From: Vermamoeba vermiformis
Lineage: Eukaryota > Tubulinea > Echinamoebida
Assembly: GCA_045837725.1 (NCBI GenBank)
Contig: JBEWZL010000217.1
Coordinates: 1-64,000, forward strand
Length of the DNA: 64,000 nucleotides
Reading direction: 5' to 3'
Shown in pieces: positions 55,204-64,000 of this stretch (positions are counted from its first letter, which is position 1; every line of letters starts with the position of its first letter). The notes below the pieces were generated by a model. It ran no database searches and was not told the origin of the DNA. It was given only the letters and a program-made list of their open reading frames with translations. The position numbers and the translations under genes were made by a program.

Positions 55204-57601
55204 TTATTCCCAAGGTGAAGTGTCTGTGAAGGCATAAGGTCTCATACGTTTGCCCATCTTTTTACCCCAATAGGCCTTTTTGTCGGATGTTGCCACCAGC
55301 GCCGTGCACCTGCCCATGTCCGTGTACTCTTGCAGCGTCTTCACATCCCGAACTAAAAATACCGTTAACGAGTCGCCTCTATTGTAAAACCAAACATACC
55401 TCTATAAACAGTCTTTTGACACTTATCGCAGAATCGCTCGGTTTTGTTGTTCGGATCTTCTTTCAAATTATCCCAACTCATCGGACACTCAAACTCGAAA
55501 CCACAGTTTTCTGTCGAAACTTATTAGGGCTTGTTAAATTAGAAGTTCTGCTTACCAATTGGTCCCTGATATGATTTAACTTCAGTTGCACGTCGTTTGA
55601 AGAACTTGAACCACGATTTGATCTTCAAGTCAGGATTCTGATGCTTGTGTGTTTGCAAGTACAACGTCTTCCACACTGGATTGCCCAAGTATGATTCAGC
55701 GAACTTCTTGCTCACCTACAGAGCAATCAATTATTGTGCAAGAAACACATATTCGTCAAACTTACTTTACGAAGTTCTTTGACTTGAGCGACTGAGATCA
55801 CTGAGAACCCTGCAATCAAGTTCATGATGTCACTGGGGACAGCAGAGATGTGGTTGTGTGGTACGTTGCGATAGTTTGGCAAAGTGTTCACATCGAATTT
55901 GAACGGACCAGTGAAGTTAATTGTGAACGAGACACGTGACTGTTTCGTGAACGATACTCCTGGGAAGCAATCCATGCCTTTGTGTACTGTGTCTTCAATG
56001 ATACCTAAAAACCCTTGCGCGTCAGGATCCAGAACTAATCGAATACTTAGATCAAAGTCGTACCAACGTATTGACCGTTCTTGGTGAAATAGACTTTGCG
56101 TTGATTGTAACTGTCGAACAATATTCCAACACCAATCGTGTCTCCTTTGCCAAATTTCATATCGAAGAAGCTTCTGATGGATTGCGCCGAATTGACGCTC
56201 GCCTGAACGAGTCAGTTAAGTACAAACTAGCAATATTTTTGCACTTACTGTTCCATTGCTGAAAACTCCAAAACTGTTCTGTTGATAGCCAAGCATCTCA
56301 TTTTGACCGAAGATCTGATTGCCAATTCCAACTCCAACAAGTGCGTCTTGTGCAACTTCATCGAATGTCACTTCCATGTACGCGTGACTTGCAGGTGTTT
56401 GTTCGATCGAGCTCAAGTCCCAACACTTGCTTGTCTTCACACTCATGTGTTCGGGACAAAGCTTGTCGGGGCCAAAGTTCAGCGAGTACTTCTGACCTTT
56501 GCATTCGAGCACGTGTGACAGATCCTTCAGCTCAAGATCAAGGTCCGAGGCCTTCTTTGACACGTCACTCTGAAGAACATTTCCTTTCAATGCACACTTG
56601 GGACACTCGTCGTAGTTGCCACACTCAACGCAATGGAAAACAACTGAATCACTCGCTGTTCCGCATTTATCGCACTAAAATCAGTTAATTTTATGGCAAT
56701 ATTGTATAACTGCATAGTTGTACCTCGAAGCGGCCACCGTATCCTTTTTCGACCCAAAAGCCAGTTGCTGACTCCAGTCGCAACAGTTGGTGCTCGTGAC
56801 TTGGGCTTTGAACCAATGAATCGGTTGTGCTCTCGAGCTTCGCGTGACAGCTGTTGCATTGAGCGTAGTTCGAGCAGAATTCGCAAACCCACGAGCGAAT
56901 GCGTTTAGGCTTTTCTTTTGCTGTTTTTGGTTCCAAAACATCTTCATCAGCGGACTCTTCGGAGTCAGAACTTACATCCGGCTCATCCGAGTCGTAATTG
57001 CTAGTATCTTCGAAGATCATTGTAGCTCTCGTGGGGCAACATACTTGGCATTTGTAAGTCTTGTTCGTTGAGGGTGTCAAAGGATGATTATGACGCAAAT
57101 TAATTCGTTTTTTTAGCGTGACGAAATTAAGAAGTTGAATCCAGCGTTCCGTATCCTTTCAAAAAAAGTTAGAAGCGTGTTAAAATAATCTAAAATTATA
57201 ATAGACCTACTTCTGGTTTTTTGCAAGCAAAACGGGGACCAGTTGAATATTCCGATTCTTCTTTGGAGTGGATCACGAAAACACCGTCGTACTTGCCATA
57301 TTTTTTTGGTGGGCCAATCTTTACAAATGGTGATAATGATATTTCTTTCGAAACACCCTGCCCGTAAGATTTTTAGCAACGGTCACAAAATTAAATAAAT
57401 TCATTTTTAGCAAATATTTATAGAAGAAGGGCAGTTAATGCTCACATGAATTTATTAAATATTTATCCATACCGATACTGTCAAATTTCCAGTGGAACTC
57501 AAACTGAGTTGCGCATCGACCCAAGTTCCGTCACGTTTCGAGTCATCTTTGTAATAGCGCACTTGCTGCTCGTGAATAGTCTTCACGGGTGAATTTCCCA
57601 T
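55204..57601 (-). CDS. PH-like/ZZ-zinc-finger/SPRY/F-box-like protein, tandem copy 1
   Basis: 643 residues in nine exons: 57473-57601, 57211-57357, 56724-57155, 56249-56674, 56064-56202, 55766-56004, 55556-55715, 55400-55510 and 55204-55352. The N-terminus looks like a PH fold (YDGVFVIHSKEE ... FACKKPEDTERWIQLLNF). Two ZZ-like zinc-binding regions follow (CEFCSNYAQCNSCHAKL; CDKCGTASDSVVFHCVECG), then a SPRY domain (YMEVTFDEVAQDALVGVGIG, GDTIGVGILFDSYNQRKVYF, FTKNGQYVG). Then come an F-box-like line (SDIMNLIAGFSVISVAQVKE, NPVWKTLYLQ) and a Cys-rich end (RFCDKCQKTVYR). This is an adaptor built for protein recognition; a ubiquitin-ligase link is inferred from the F-box-like part. The start MGNS fits an N-myristoylation site. 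A close paralogue follows directly. Confidence 0.82.
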
Positions 57602-57892
57602 CGCTTTGTGCTTTCGATATTAAATTTAAGTTAATTTTATTTTTACGCTTCATTTTATTTTTAGTCGTTCGGTAAATTACCTACGTTTTTAATGACAAGA
57701 GATTGACGTGTAATGACGAGCAGCCATTAGACTTAAAAAACTTCCTTAAAAGAATCGTGTGGCAGTGACTAACAAAACATATAAAGGGCCCGTCTACATG
57801 TATAAAACAAGCATTTTGTTCCGAACTAGTTATTAGCAAGCCCGAGCACTTTTACAGATCGTTGATGGGGTAACAAGTTATTTTTTTGTACT

Positions 57893-60288
57893 CTATTCCC
57901 AAGGTGATATGTAGTTGAATGCAGGAGGTCTAGCACGTCTTCCCATCTCCATATCATACATATCAATCTCATCTAATTTCTGCATCAGTGCCGTACACCT
58001 GCCCATGTCCGTGTAGTCTCGCAGCGTTTGTAAATCAGACACTAGTCATGGGTCAAAATTAGTTATTTCCTTTTACGGTATTTAAGCAGTACTGTAATAG
58101 CTAGACAACTTGGGCACGAAAACGTACCTCTATAAACAGTCTTTTGACATTTATCGCAGAATCGTTCGGTTTTGTTGTTCGGATCTTCTTTCAAATTATC
58201 CCAACTCATCGGACACTCAAACTCGAAACCACAGTTTTCTGTCGCAACTTATTAGCGCTTATTAGATTAGAAATTCTGCTTACCAATGGGTCCCTGATAT
58301 GATTTAACTTCAGTCGCACGTCGCTTGAAGAACTTGAACCACGATTTGATCTTCAAGTCAGGATTCTGATGCTTGTGCGTTTGCAAGTACAACGTCTTCC
58401 ACACGGGATTGCTCAAGTATGATTCGGCGAAATTCTTGCTCACCTGCGGAATTTAGCGGTCAATCGTTGTACAATCGTCAATGCATTTGACTTACACTAC
58501 GGAGTTCCTTTACTTGAGAGACTGAGATCACTGAGAACCCTGCAATCAAGTTCATGATATCGTTGGGAATAGCTGCCATCAACTCGCATTGGTAGTCGCG
58601 ATAGTTTGGCACAGTGTTCGCATCGAATTTGAACGGACCAGTGAAGTTGACTGTGAACGAAACACGCGACTGTTTCGTGAACGATACTCCTGGGAAGCAA
58701 TCCATGCCTTTGTGTACTGTGTCTTCGATAACCCCTAATATTACCAATGAGCTTGATTACGAGACAAAAACACCGTTGTTGTTTCGACGTACCAACGTAT
58801 TGACCATTCTTGGTGAAATAGACTTTGCGTTGATTGTAGCTGTCGAACAATATTCCAACTCCAATCGTGTCTCCTTTGCCAAATTTCATGTCAAAGAACT
58901 TCTTCGCTGATTTTGCTGAATTGACGCTTGCCTAAACATGGTGCATTAGTTCATTTCTTATTCGCTTGATGCAGTCTAGTAATAGCCAAGCACGTCTTAT
59001 TTTGGCACTTACCGTTCCATTGCTGAGAACTCCAAAACTGTTCTGTTGATAGCCAAGCATCTCATTTTGACCGAAGATCTGATTGCCAATGCCAACTCCA
59101 ACAAGTGCATCTTGTGCGACTTCATCGAATGTCACCTCCATGTACGCGTGACTCGCAGGTGTTTGTTCGATCGAGCTCAAGTCCCAGCACTTGCTTGTCT
59201 TCACACTCATGTGTTCGGGACAAAGCTTGTCGGGACTAATGTTCAGCGTGTACTTCTGACCTTTGCGTTCGAGCACGTGTGACAGATCTTTCAAGTCCAG
59301 TTCGAGGTCCGAGGCCCCCTTAGATACGCCATCTTTTAGATCGCTGTCTTTCAGTGCACATTTGGGACACTCGTCGTAGTTGCCACACTCAACGCAATGG
59401 AAAACAACTGAATCACTCGTTGTTCCGCATTTATCGCACTAAAATCAGTCAGTATAAATATGACGTAGGGGATTATCGCATGGCAGTACCTCGTAGCGAC
59501 CGCCATAGCCTTTTTCGACCCAAAAGCCAGTTGCTGACTCCAATCGCAACAGTTGGTGCTCGTGATTTGGGCTTTGTACCAATGGATTGGAAGCACTCTC
59601 GAGCTTTGCGTGACAGCCGCTGCATTGAGCGTAGTTCGGGCAGAATTCGCAAACCCACGTGGGTTTCGATCTAGGTTGCTTTTCAACGTCGTTAACCATT
59701 GCACATATGTTGCAGGGCTTGCACAATATTGATGGTGGCGTCAGAGGATGATTATGGCGCAATTGAAGGCACTTTTTGAGAGCAACGAAACTGAGAAGCT
59801 GAATCCAACGTTCGGCATCCTGCACAAAAAGATCAAAATTTAAAAGTTACCTCGAGAATTATTATAATATATTACCTCAGGTTTTTTGCAAGCAAAACGA
59901 GGGCCGGTGGAATACTCCGATTCGTAAGTGGTGTGAATAACGAAAACACCTTCGTACACGCCGTATTGTGGCGGGGTGATAGTTGTGAAAGGTGATAGTG
60001 TAATTTCTACTGGCTTCTTCAGCTCACGCGACTGAACGAAATAATATTAGATCGCACTTAAATTCGGAATTCAAAAATAAATTAATTTGCAAAATCTTCA
60101 AAAATTGTAATATCTCGATATTATAAGTACTCATGAATACTGCTCTCTAATGATCTTACCGAGACCGTCAAATTTCCAGCGGAACTCAAACTGAGTTGCG
60201 CATCGACCCAAGTTCCGTCACGTTTCGAGTCATCGTTATAATAGCGCACTTGCTGCTCGTGCAACTTTGTATTCGCTGAATTTCCCAT
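57893..60288 (-). CDS. PH-like/ZZ-zinc-finger/SPRY/F-box-like protein, tandem copy 2
   Basis: Close paralogue of the gene at 55204-57601 with the same exon order and the same N-terminal MGNS, RYYNDDSKRDGTWVDAQLSL line, ZZ regions (CEFCPNYAQCSGCHAKL; CDKCGTTSDSVVFHCVECG), SPRY domain (VGVGIGNQIFGQNEMLGYQQ, FTKNGQYVG), F-box-like line (NDIMNLIAGFSVISVSQVKE) and Cys-rich end (RFCDKCQKTVYR). I did not count the final length exactly (about 620-640 residues); every block is open. It differs most in the linker between PH and ZZ (an acidic insert in copy 1 is missing here) and in the last 25 residues (MQKLDEIDMYDMEM). Introns are much more diverged than exons, which fits purifying selection or exon-level conversion. 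Confidence 0.8.
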
Positions 60289-60660
60289 CTTCTATCGTGG
60301 TTGTCTGATCAAGGAACGAGCTCATAACAAAATTTATTTGTAATTTGAAACACGGCTAACCAACACAAGGCCTCCCAACGCAACAGCTTAGGTGAAATAT
60401 TCGCCCCATTAATAAATTGTATTATGTTGCGTTAAAGAAGGCGTCGTCGGTTTGAATTAAGGACGTAAGTAATTGAATTCTGATCAAATCCATCCGTAAT
60501 TCTGATGTTCAAGAATTTAAATTCTGATCATTTGTAAATTCTTACGGTAAGAATTAATATACACAATATCTAAGATATTTCGCGAAAATTACACACAAAG
60601 AATTAAAAAAAAGAATAAATAACAACAAAAATCGGTTTTAATAGCTCAAACCCTTAATTG
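60289..60660. other. Divergent intergenic region
   Basis: AT-rich spacer between the SPRY copy 2 (-) and the GTPase gene (+), expected to carry both promoters. Short direct repeats of TTCTGATCA-type sequence occur around 60478-60530. No gene seen. Confidence 0.45.
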
Positions 60661-62798
60661 ATGTCGAACAAACCTAATCAAATGGACGTTACGGCAGGCT
60701 ATATTCTAGAGAAAGAAGAATTTGACCTTGCAAACAAAGATCTGGTAGCGCAAGTCAAAAACTTTCTGCGCAATTTTCTGCTGATTTGGAAAATACCTGA
60801 TTATGCGCCGCTACGCCCCAAACTACGTGCAAAGCTATTTATTATAGGCAGATATGGTCACGCTAGTATTTGCAAGATGATTTATTCGATAGTAAAAGAG
60901 ATCAACAAAGGTACGCGTTATAGCTCCATCGAACTTCCATTAAATGATAATTTTTTTGCAGGAAGAAACGAGGAAGCACGAACAAACGCTAGAAATGACA
61001 ATTTTTCATATTTATTCGAGCCGTGGGCCGACCTGAGCCCTGAAAACAAAAAACGGCTCACGAAGCTATTTCTGCACGTCAAATACAACTTAGGCGATGA
61101 ATTACCTACCATCCTGCTCGTCGGACAAGAATTTAAACAATCACCGGCATACAAAGAATTGGAAGTATTGGCCAAAGTTATCGTTCGCAAGATGCCGGAT
61201 GCCGATCAAGGTAAAATTCATAGTACGAATAAGCGTTGCGTGTATTCTTTTCTAATACTAGAATTAATAGAAACAAGAGTAGAGTATGCTCCCAAGTATA
61301 TTCAATAGCGAGTCAAGCGCCCAGTAGATTCGATGTTGGAAGTGTTGCCTAAAGGAGTAAAGCGGCGAAGAATACTGATCGTTGGTGACGACGGCATTGG
61401 AAAGACCGAGTTTGCTTTGAGATTTTTGGTGTCTGGTGTCTGTTATGAAAGAATAGATATCGGCAATAATGCGGATGCAGAAGAGGAAATATTGCCCGGC
61501 GCCGATCTGGATGCGGTAACTCGGGAAACAAAAATTTACACCTATCGAAGCGGAGATGGCCGCATCATTGAAATTATCGATACACCCGGCTTCTACATGG
61601 AGGATCCGACCAATAGAAACAAAGAAACTGTCACCAGATTTTACACCGACTTCAGCAAGTACACCGAACACATTCTCGGTCTTTTGGCCCCGAATGTGCC
61701 GCATCTCAAAGACGAAGATAAGAAGATCCACCACGTGTTATTTTGCTTTCTACGACCACGTTGGAAAGACTGGCAGTACAGTCTGATTAAAGCCATGACA
61801 GAATTTGCTCCGGTCACAGTTTGCAGGCTTCAAGCTGTTTCGGAAAGAGAATGTGACGAAAATTTAAATCTTCTACGCAACTGCGAGCACTTGAAGTGTT
61901 TGCCGGCTGAAAGATTTGTGAAGGTATTGGCAAAAGATGTCGAAAGCAATGAGGAAATCATTCACGCGTTCGGCATGCACACCTTAGCGAGAAGTTTGGG
62001 TCAGAATATGTTCGAATGGGAGCAATCCCAGGAACACTTAAGAGATCTCTACGAGAAGAATAAGAAAGCATATTTTGGCACAATGTCAGTACTTCGTTGT
62101 TGCTTATTATAAACTCAATATTAACCCTTTGATTTATAGTCGCGTGAAAGCCGCTGCAATAGTCGCTGCGTTTACTACCGCTTGTGCTGGCGCCGGATTT
62201 ATACCAATGTGAGTCCTATCCCACATGACATGAGAAATTCTGACGTGTTGACAGTCCTTTCGTTGACACGGCCATAGTTATTCCGCTACACGTCGGCATG
62301 CTCGGTGCTATAAGTAGATTGTTTGGCATTAAGGCTCCTCGCAGAGTTCTTGCCAATATTGCAAGTAAGTCCGCCTATCAACTATTTTTTTCTCTTACTT
62401 AAATGTTTTACAGACGGTCTTTGGACTGGTGCTGTCGCCAATGCACCGGCGCTAGTGTCTAAAGCGCTTTTTTTTGGCGTAGAACTCTTAAAGTTCATTC
62501 CGGTCGTGAACATTGTAGCTATGGCTGGCGCTGCAGGTGAGTTGACATTCGGATCTAACTGCCATTAGTAGCGTATTATTGACATGTATTAGGCATTCAT
62601 GCATTTGCCACTTCGGTTACAGGTGCCTCGTTTACAGCGATGCTGTATAAAAGGGCTCTGAAAGGTACGCTCTCGGAGATTAGCCTCAACAACGAAAAGA
62701 AGATCCTCGAGAAATTAATTAAATTAAAGAAGAAAAATCTCGGACACATATACAGCACAAACGAAGAGAAGGATAATGAGATTATGGAGTTCAAGTAG
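60661..62798 (+). CDS. Membrane-associated two-G-domain GTPase with DUF697-like C-terminus
   Basis: 592 residues in seven exons: 60661-60910, 60962-61210, 61313-62084, 62140-62208, 62255-62364, 62414-62536 and 62593-62798. The first domain (KLFIIGRYGHASICKMIY, later PTILLVGQEFKQS) looks like a degenerate G domain whose P-loop lost GK(S/T). The second has an intact P-loop ILIVGDDGIGKTEFAL, G3 in IIEIIDTPGFYME, and a GIMAP/TOC-like layout. The C-terminal hydrophobic module (AAFTTACAGAGFIPIPFVDT, KFIPVVNIVAMAGAAGIHAF) resembles DUF697, which anchors GTPases at membranes. Intron 1 (60911-60961) is 51 nt and lacks an in-frame stop, so a 609-residue form is possible. The acceptor at 61312 is chosen because the nearer ones meet a stop. 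Confidence 0.78.
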
Positions 62799-63157
62799 AT
62801 TTTGACCTTGATTTAGCTTGTTACAAGCTCGGATCGACGGTATAAATCAAATTTTCGGCATATTTTTCGCATTTTGTACACGCCCACTAAAATCGTGGCT
62901 ATTTTTCCGCTGATTGCTCGAATTCGTGTTCTTCGCGTAGTTCACAGAACTAATTTCACAGAAAATTCAAAGAAGCTCCACCGAACTAAGTCAACACTAT
63001 TGCGTACCATGACGCCAATTCTCATTCGCCAATTAAATCGCAGAATGAGTTTCGCCAAATCACGTGATGAGATTAATCTCGATAAAATTTTTATTACGAA
63101 CATCTTTTTTCATTCCATCTAAAATAATAACAAGATCAACACCAATAATTGTTTCTT
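62799..63157. other. Intergenic spacer
   Basis: Between two plus-strand genes. An 82-codon frame at 62874 lacks any domain, homologue or splice support. Promoter of the downstream F-box gene is expected here. Confidence 0.45.
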
Positions 63158-64000
63158 ATGTACCCACTAATAAAGAAAAGATCGGTCAGTCTTACTGCCG
63201 AAAAGCAAGCCAGTGAGAAAAAACGGAAAATAATGCTGGAAGCAGATGTAAGTAATATTAATTGTAATTATTCGGTTCAATACTTATAATTATGTTTGTA
63301 AATAGCTGATATCAATAGATCTTCCAACAGAGATATGGAGGCACGTATTTAGCTATTTGGACTTGCAAGATCTCACCAGGTAATTTTTAGAATATAACGA
63401 TAATTATTTTTTAAGACATAAGTGTCGATCGGTAGAACTTCACACAAAAATACTTTCAGAAATTTAGCAAAATTTTTATTTGTTCGGGGATCTCAAAACG
63501 GACAAATTTCTAACCTTTACGATTATTAGGCTCCAATTCGTGTCCAAATTATTCTACAAGAACGCGTTTAAGAACATTACCTCGTTTAACTTATCAGCAG
63601 TACCTGAACTGAAGCGCCATCTGACGAAGGAAAAAATGGATCAAATATTCTTCCGCCTATCCAACTTTAGTTTGAATGGAATTAATACGAGCATTACGAG
63701 CTTCGTATTAACGCATTCAATAGCCGAAAACTCTCACTTTGAACACATCAGCAGACTAGCCAACTTGACCCACATAAATTTAGCAATGTCTAGTCACATC
63801 AGCGATGGAGTATTGCCTTATTTGGCGAAGCTAACAAATCTCAAGGAGTTAGTGCTTAATAACATATTGATTAATGGCAACGGACTCGAGAATTTGAAAC
63901 ATTTTCAGCATCTGAAGTACTTGAACGTCAGATCCCACGGCGATGTCTTAGACGCACTGCCATTAATACCAAATTTGGAAGAACTATTCCTGACTCACTC
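63158..64000 (+). CDS. F-box/leucine-rich-repeat protein (3' end cut by window)
   Basis: Exon 1 63158-63247, exon 2 63306-63379 and exon 3 from 63530 off the right edge; the 150-nt second intron (63380-63529) is needed to join LTR to LQFVSKLFYKNAFKN. A basic N-terminus (KKRSVSLTAEKQASEKKRK) precedes the F-box (SIDLPTEIWRHVFSYLDLQD), then LRRs of the LANLTHINLAMSSHI and LTNLKELVLNNILI type. The layout, including an intron between the basic leader and the F-box, equals that of the gene at 14702. Probably an SCF substrate receptor; the target is unknown. Confidence 0.83.

Noticed and set aside
61261-61320. In-frame TAG in the GTPase gene, suggesting stop-codon recoding or a pseudogene
   Set aside because: An acceptor at 61312 (GCGAG|TC) skips the stop and keeps the frame, so no recoding is needed.
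62874-63122. 82-codon plus-strand frame between GTPase and F-box genes
   Set aside because: No ATG at the listed start, no domain, Arg/Lys-rich AT composition; likely chance.

Overview
The window comes from a compact, intron-rich eukaryotic nuclear genome. Introns are mostly 45-160 bp, of GT(A/G)NG...(T/C)AG type with a few GC-AG. Gene content points to Amoebozoa or a close relative: a Sib/integrin-beta-like adhesin with a double-NPxY tail, a Rho GTPase with a CaaX box, a CHD subfamily III remodeler like those of social amoebae, F-box/LRR proteins, and GPI-type surface proteins. This placement is inference; no marker sequence could be searched. The window holds one 5S rRNA gene, one tRNA-Ser gene, 22 protein genes (two cut by the window edges) plus two inside a DNA transposon, and two degenerate copies. 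Exon coordinates were worked out by hand, and reading frames were checked across junctions for nearly all genes.

Layout: 1-4460, two tandem EGF/GPI surface-protein genes (-) separated by an apparently intact Tc1/mariner-type transposon that carries a DD34E transposase and a zinc-ribbon passenger gene. 4820-5798, ERI1-type 3'-5' exonuclease (-). 6080-10751, armadillo/proline-rich protein (-) with a tRNA-Ser(AGA) gene inside an intron. 11783-14498, mitochondrial class I release factor (+) with a 5S rRNA gene inside an intron. 14702-16575, F-box/LRR protein (+). 16935-24006, 2273-residue Sib-like adhesin (-). 24914-26052, NmrA-type NAD(P)-binding protein (-). 26623-33414, CHD remodeler followed by an atypical Rho GTPase (+). 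33544-37805, 1218-residue pseudokinase with a Death-fold-like N-terminus (-). 37939-40968, FAD-dependent oxidase and an alpha/beta-hydrolase without its serine nucleophile (-). 41275-47147, S41-family secreted peptidase and a truncated tandem copy (-). 47818-48873, small protein kinase (+). 49185-51296, F-box-like protein (-). 51585-53940, NLR/APAF-like STAND NTPase with TPR-like C-terminus (-). About 54209-54413, a candidate structured RNA. 55204-60288, tandem pair of PH/ZZ/SPRY/F-box-like proteins (-). 60661-62798, two-G-domain GTPase with a DUF697-like membrane module (+). 63158-64000, F-box/LRR protein (+), cut by the edge.

The most striking signal is that the pseudokinase (33.5-37.8 kb) and the STAND NTPase (51.6-53.9 kb) appear to share an N-terminal helical domain of Death-fold type. 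Together with the GTPase, the F-box/LRR genes and the duplicated SPRY genes, this half of the window looks like an accessory innate-recognition or self/non-self repertoire. That reading is inference from domain architecture; what the sequence itself shows is the motifs given in each entry.
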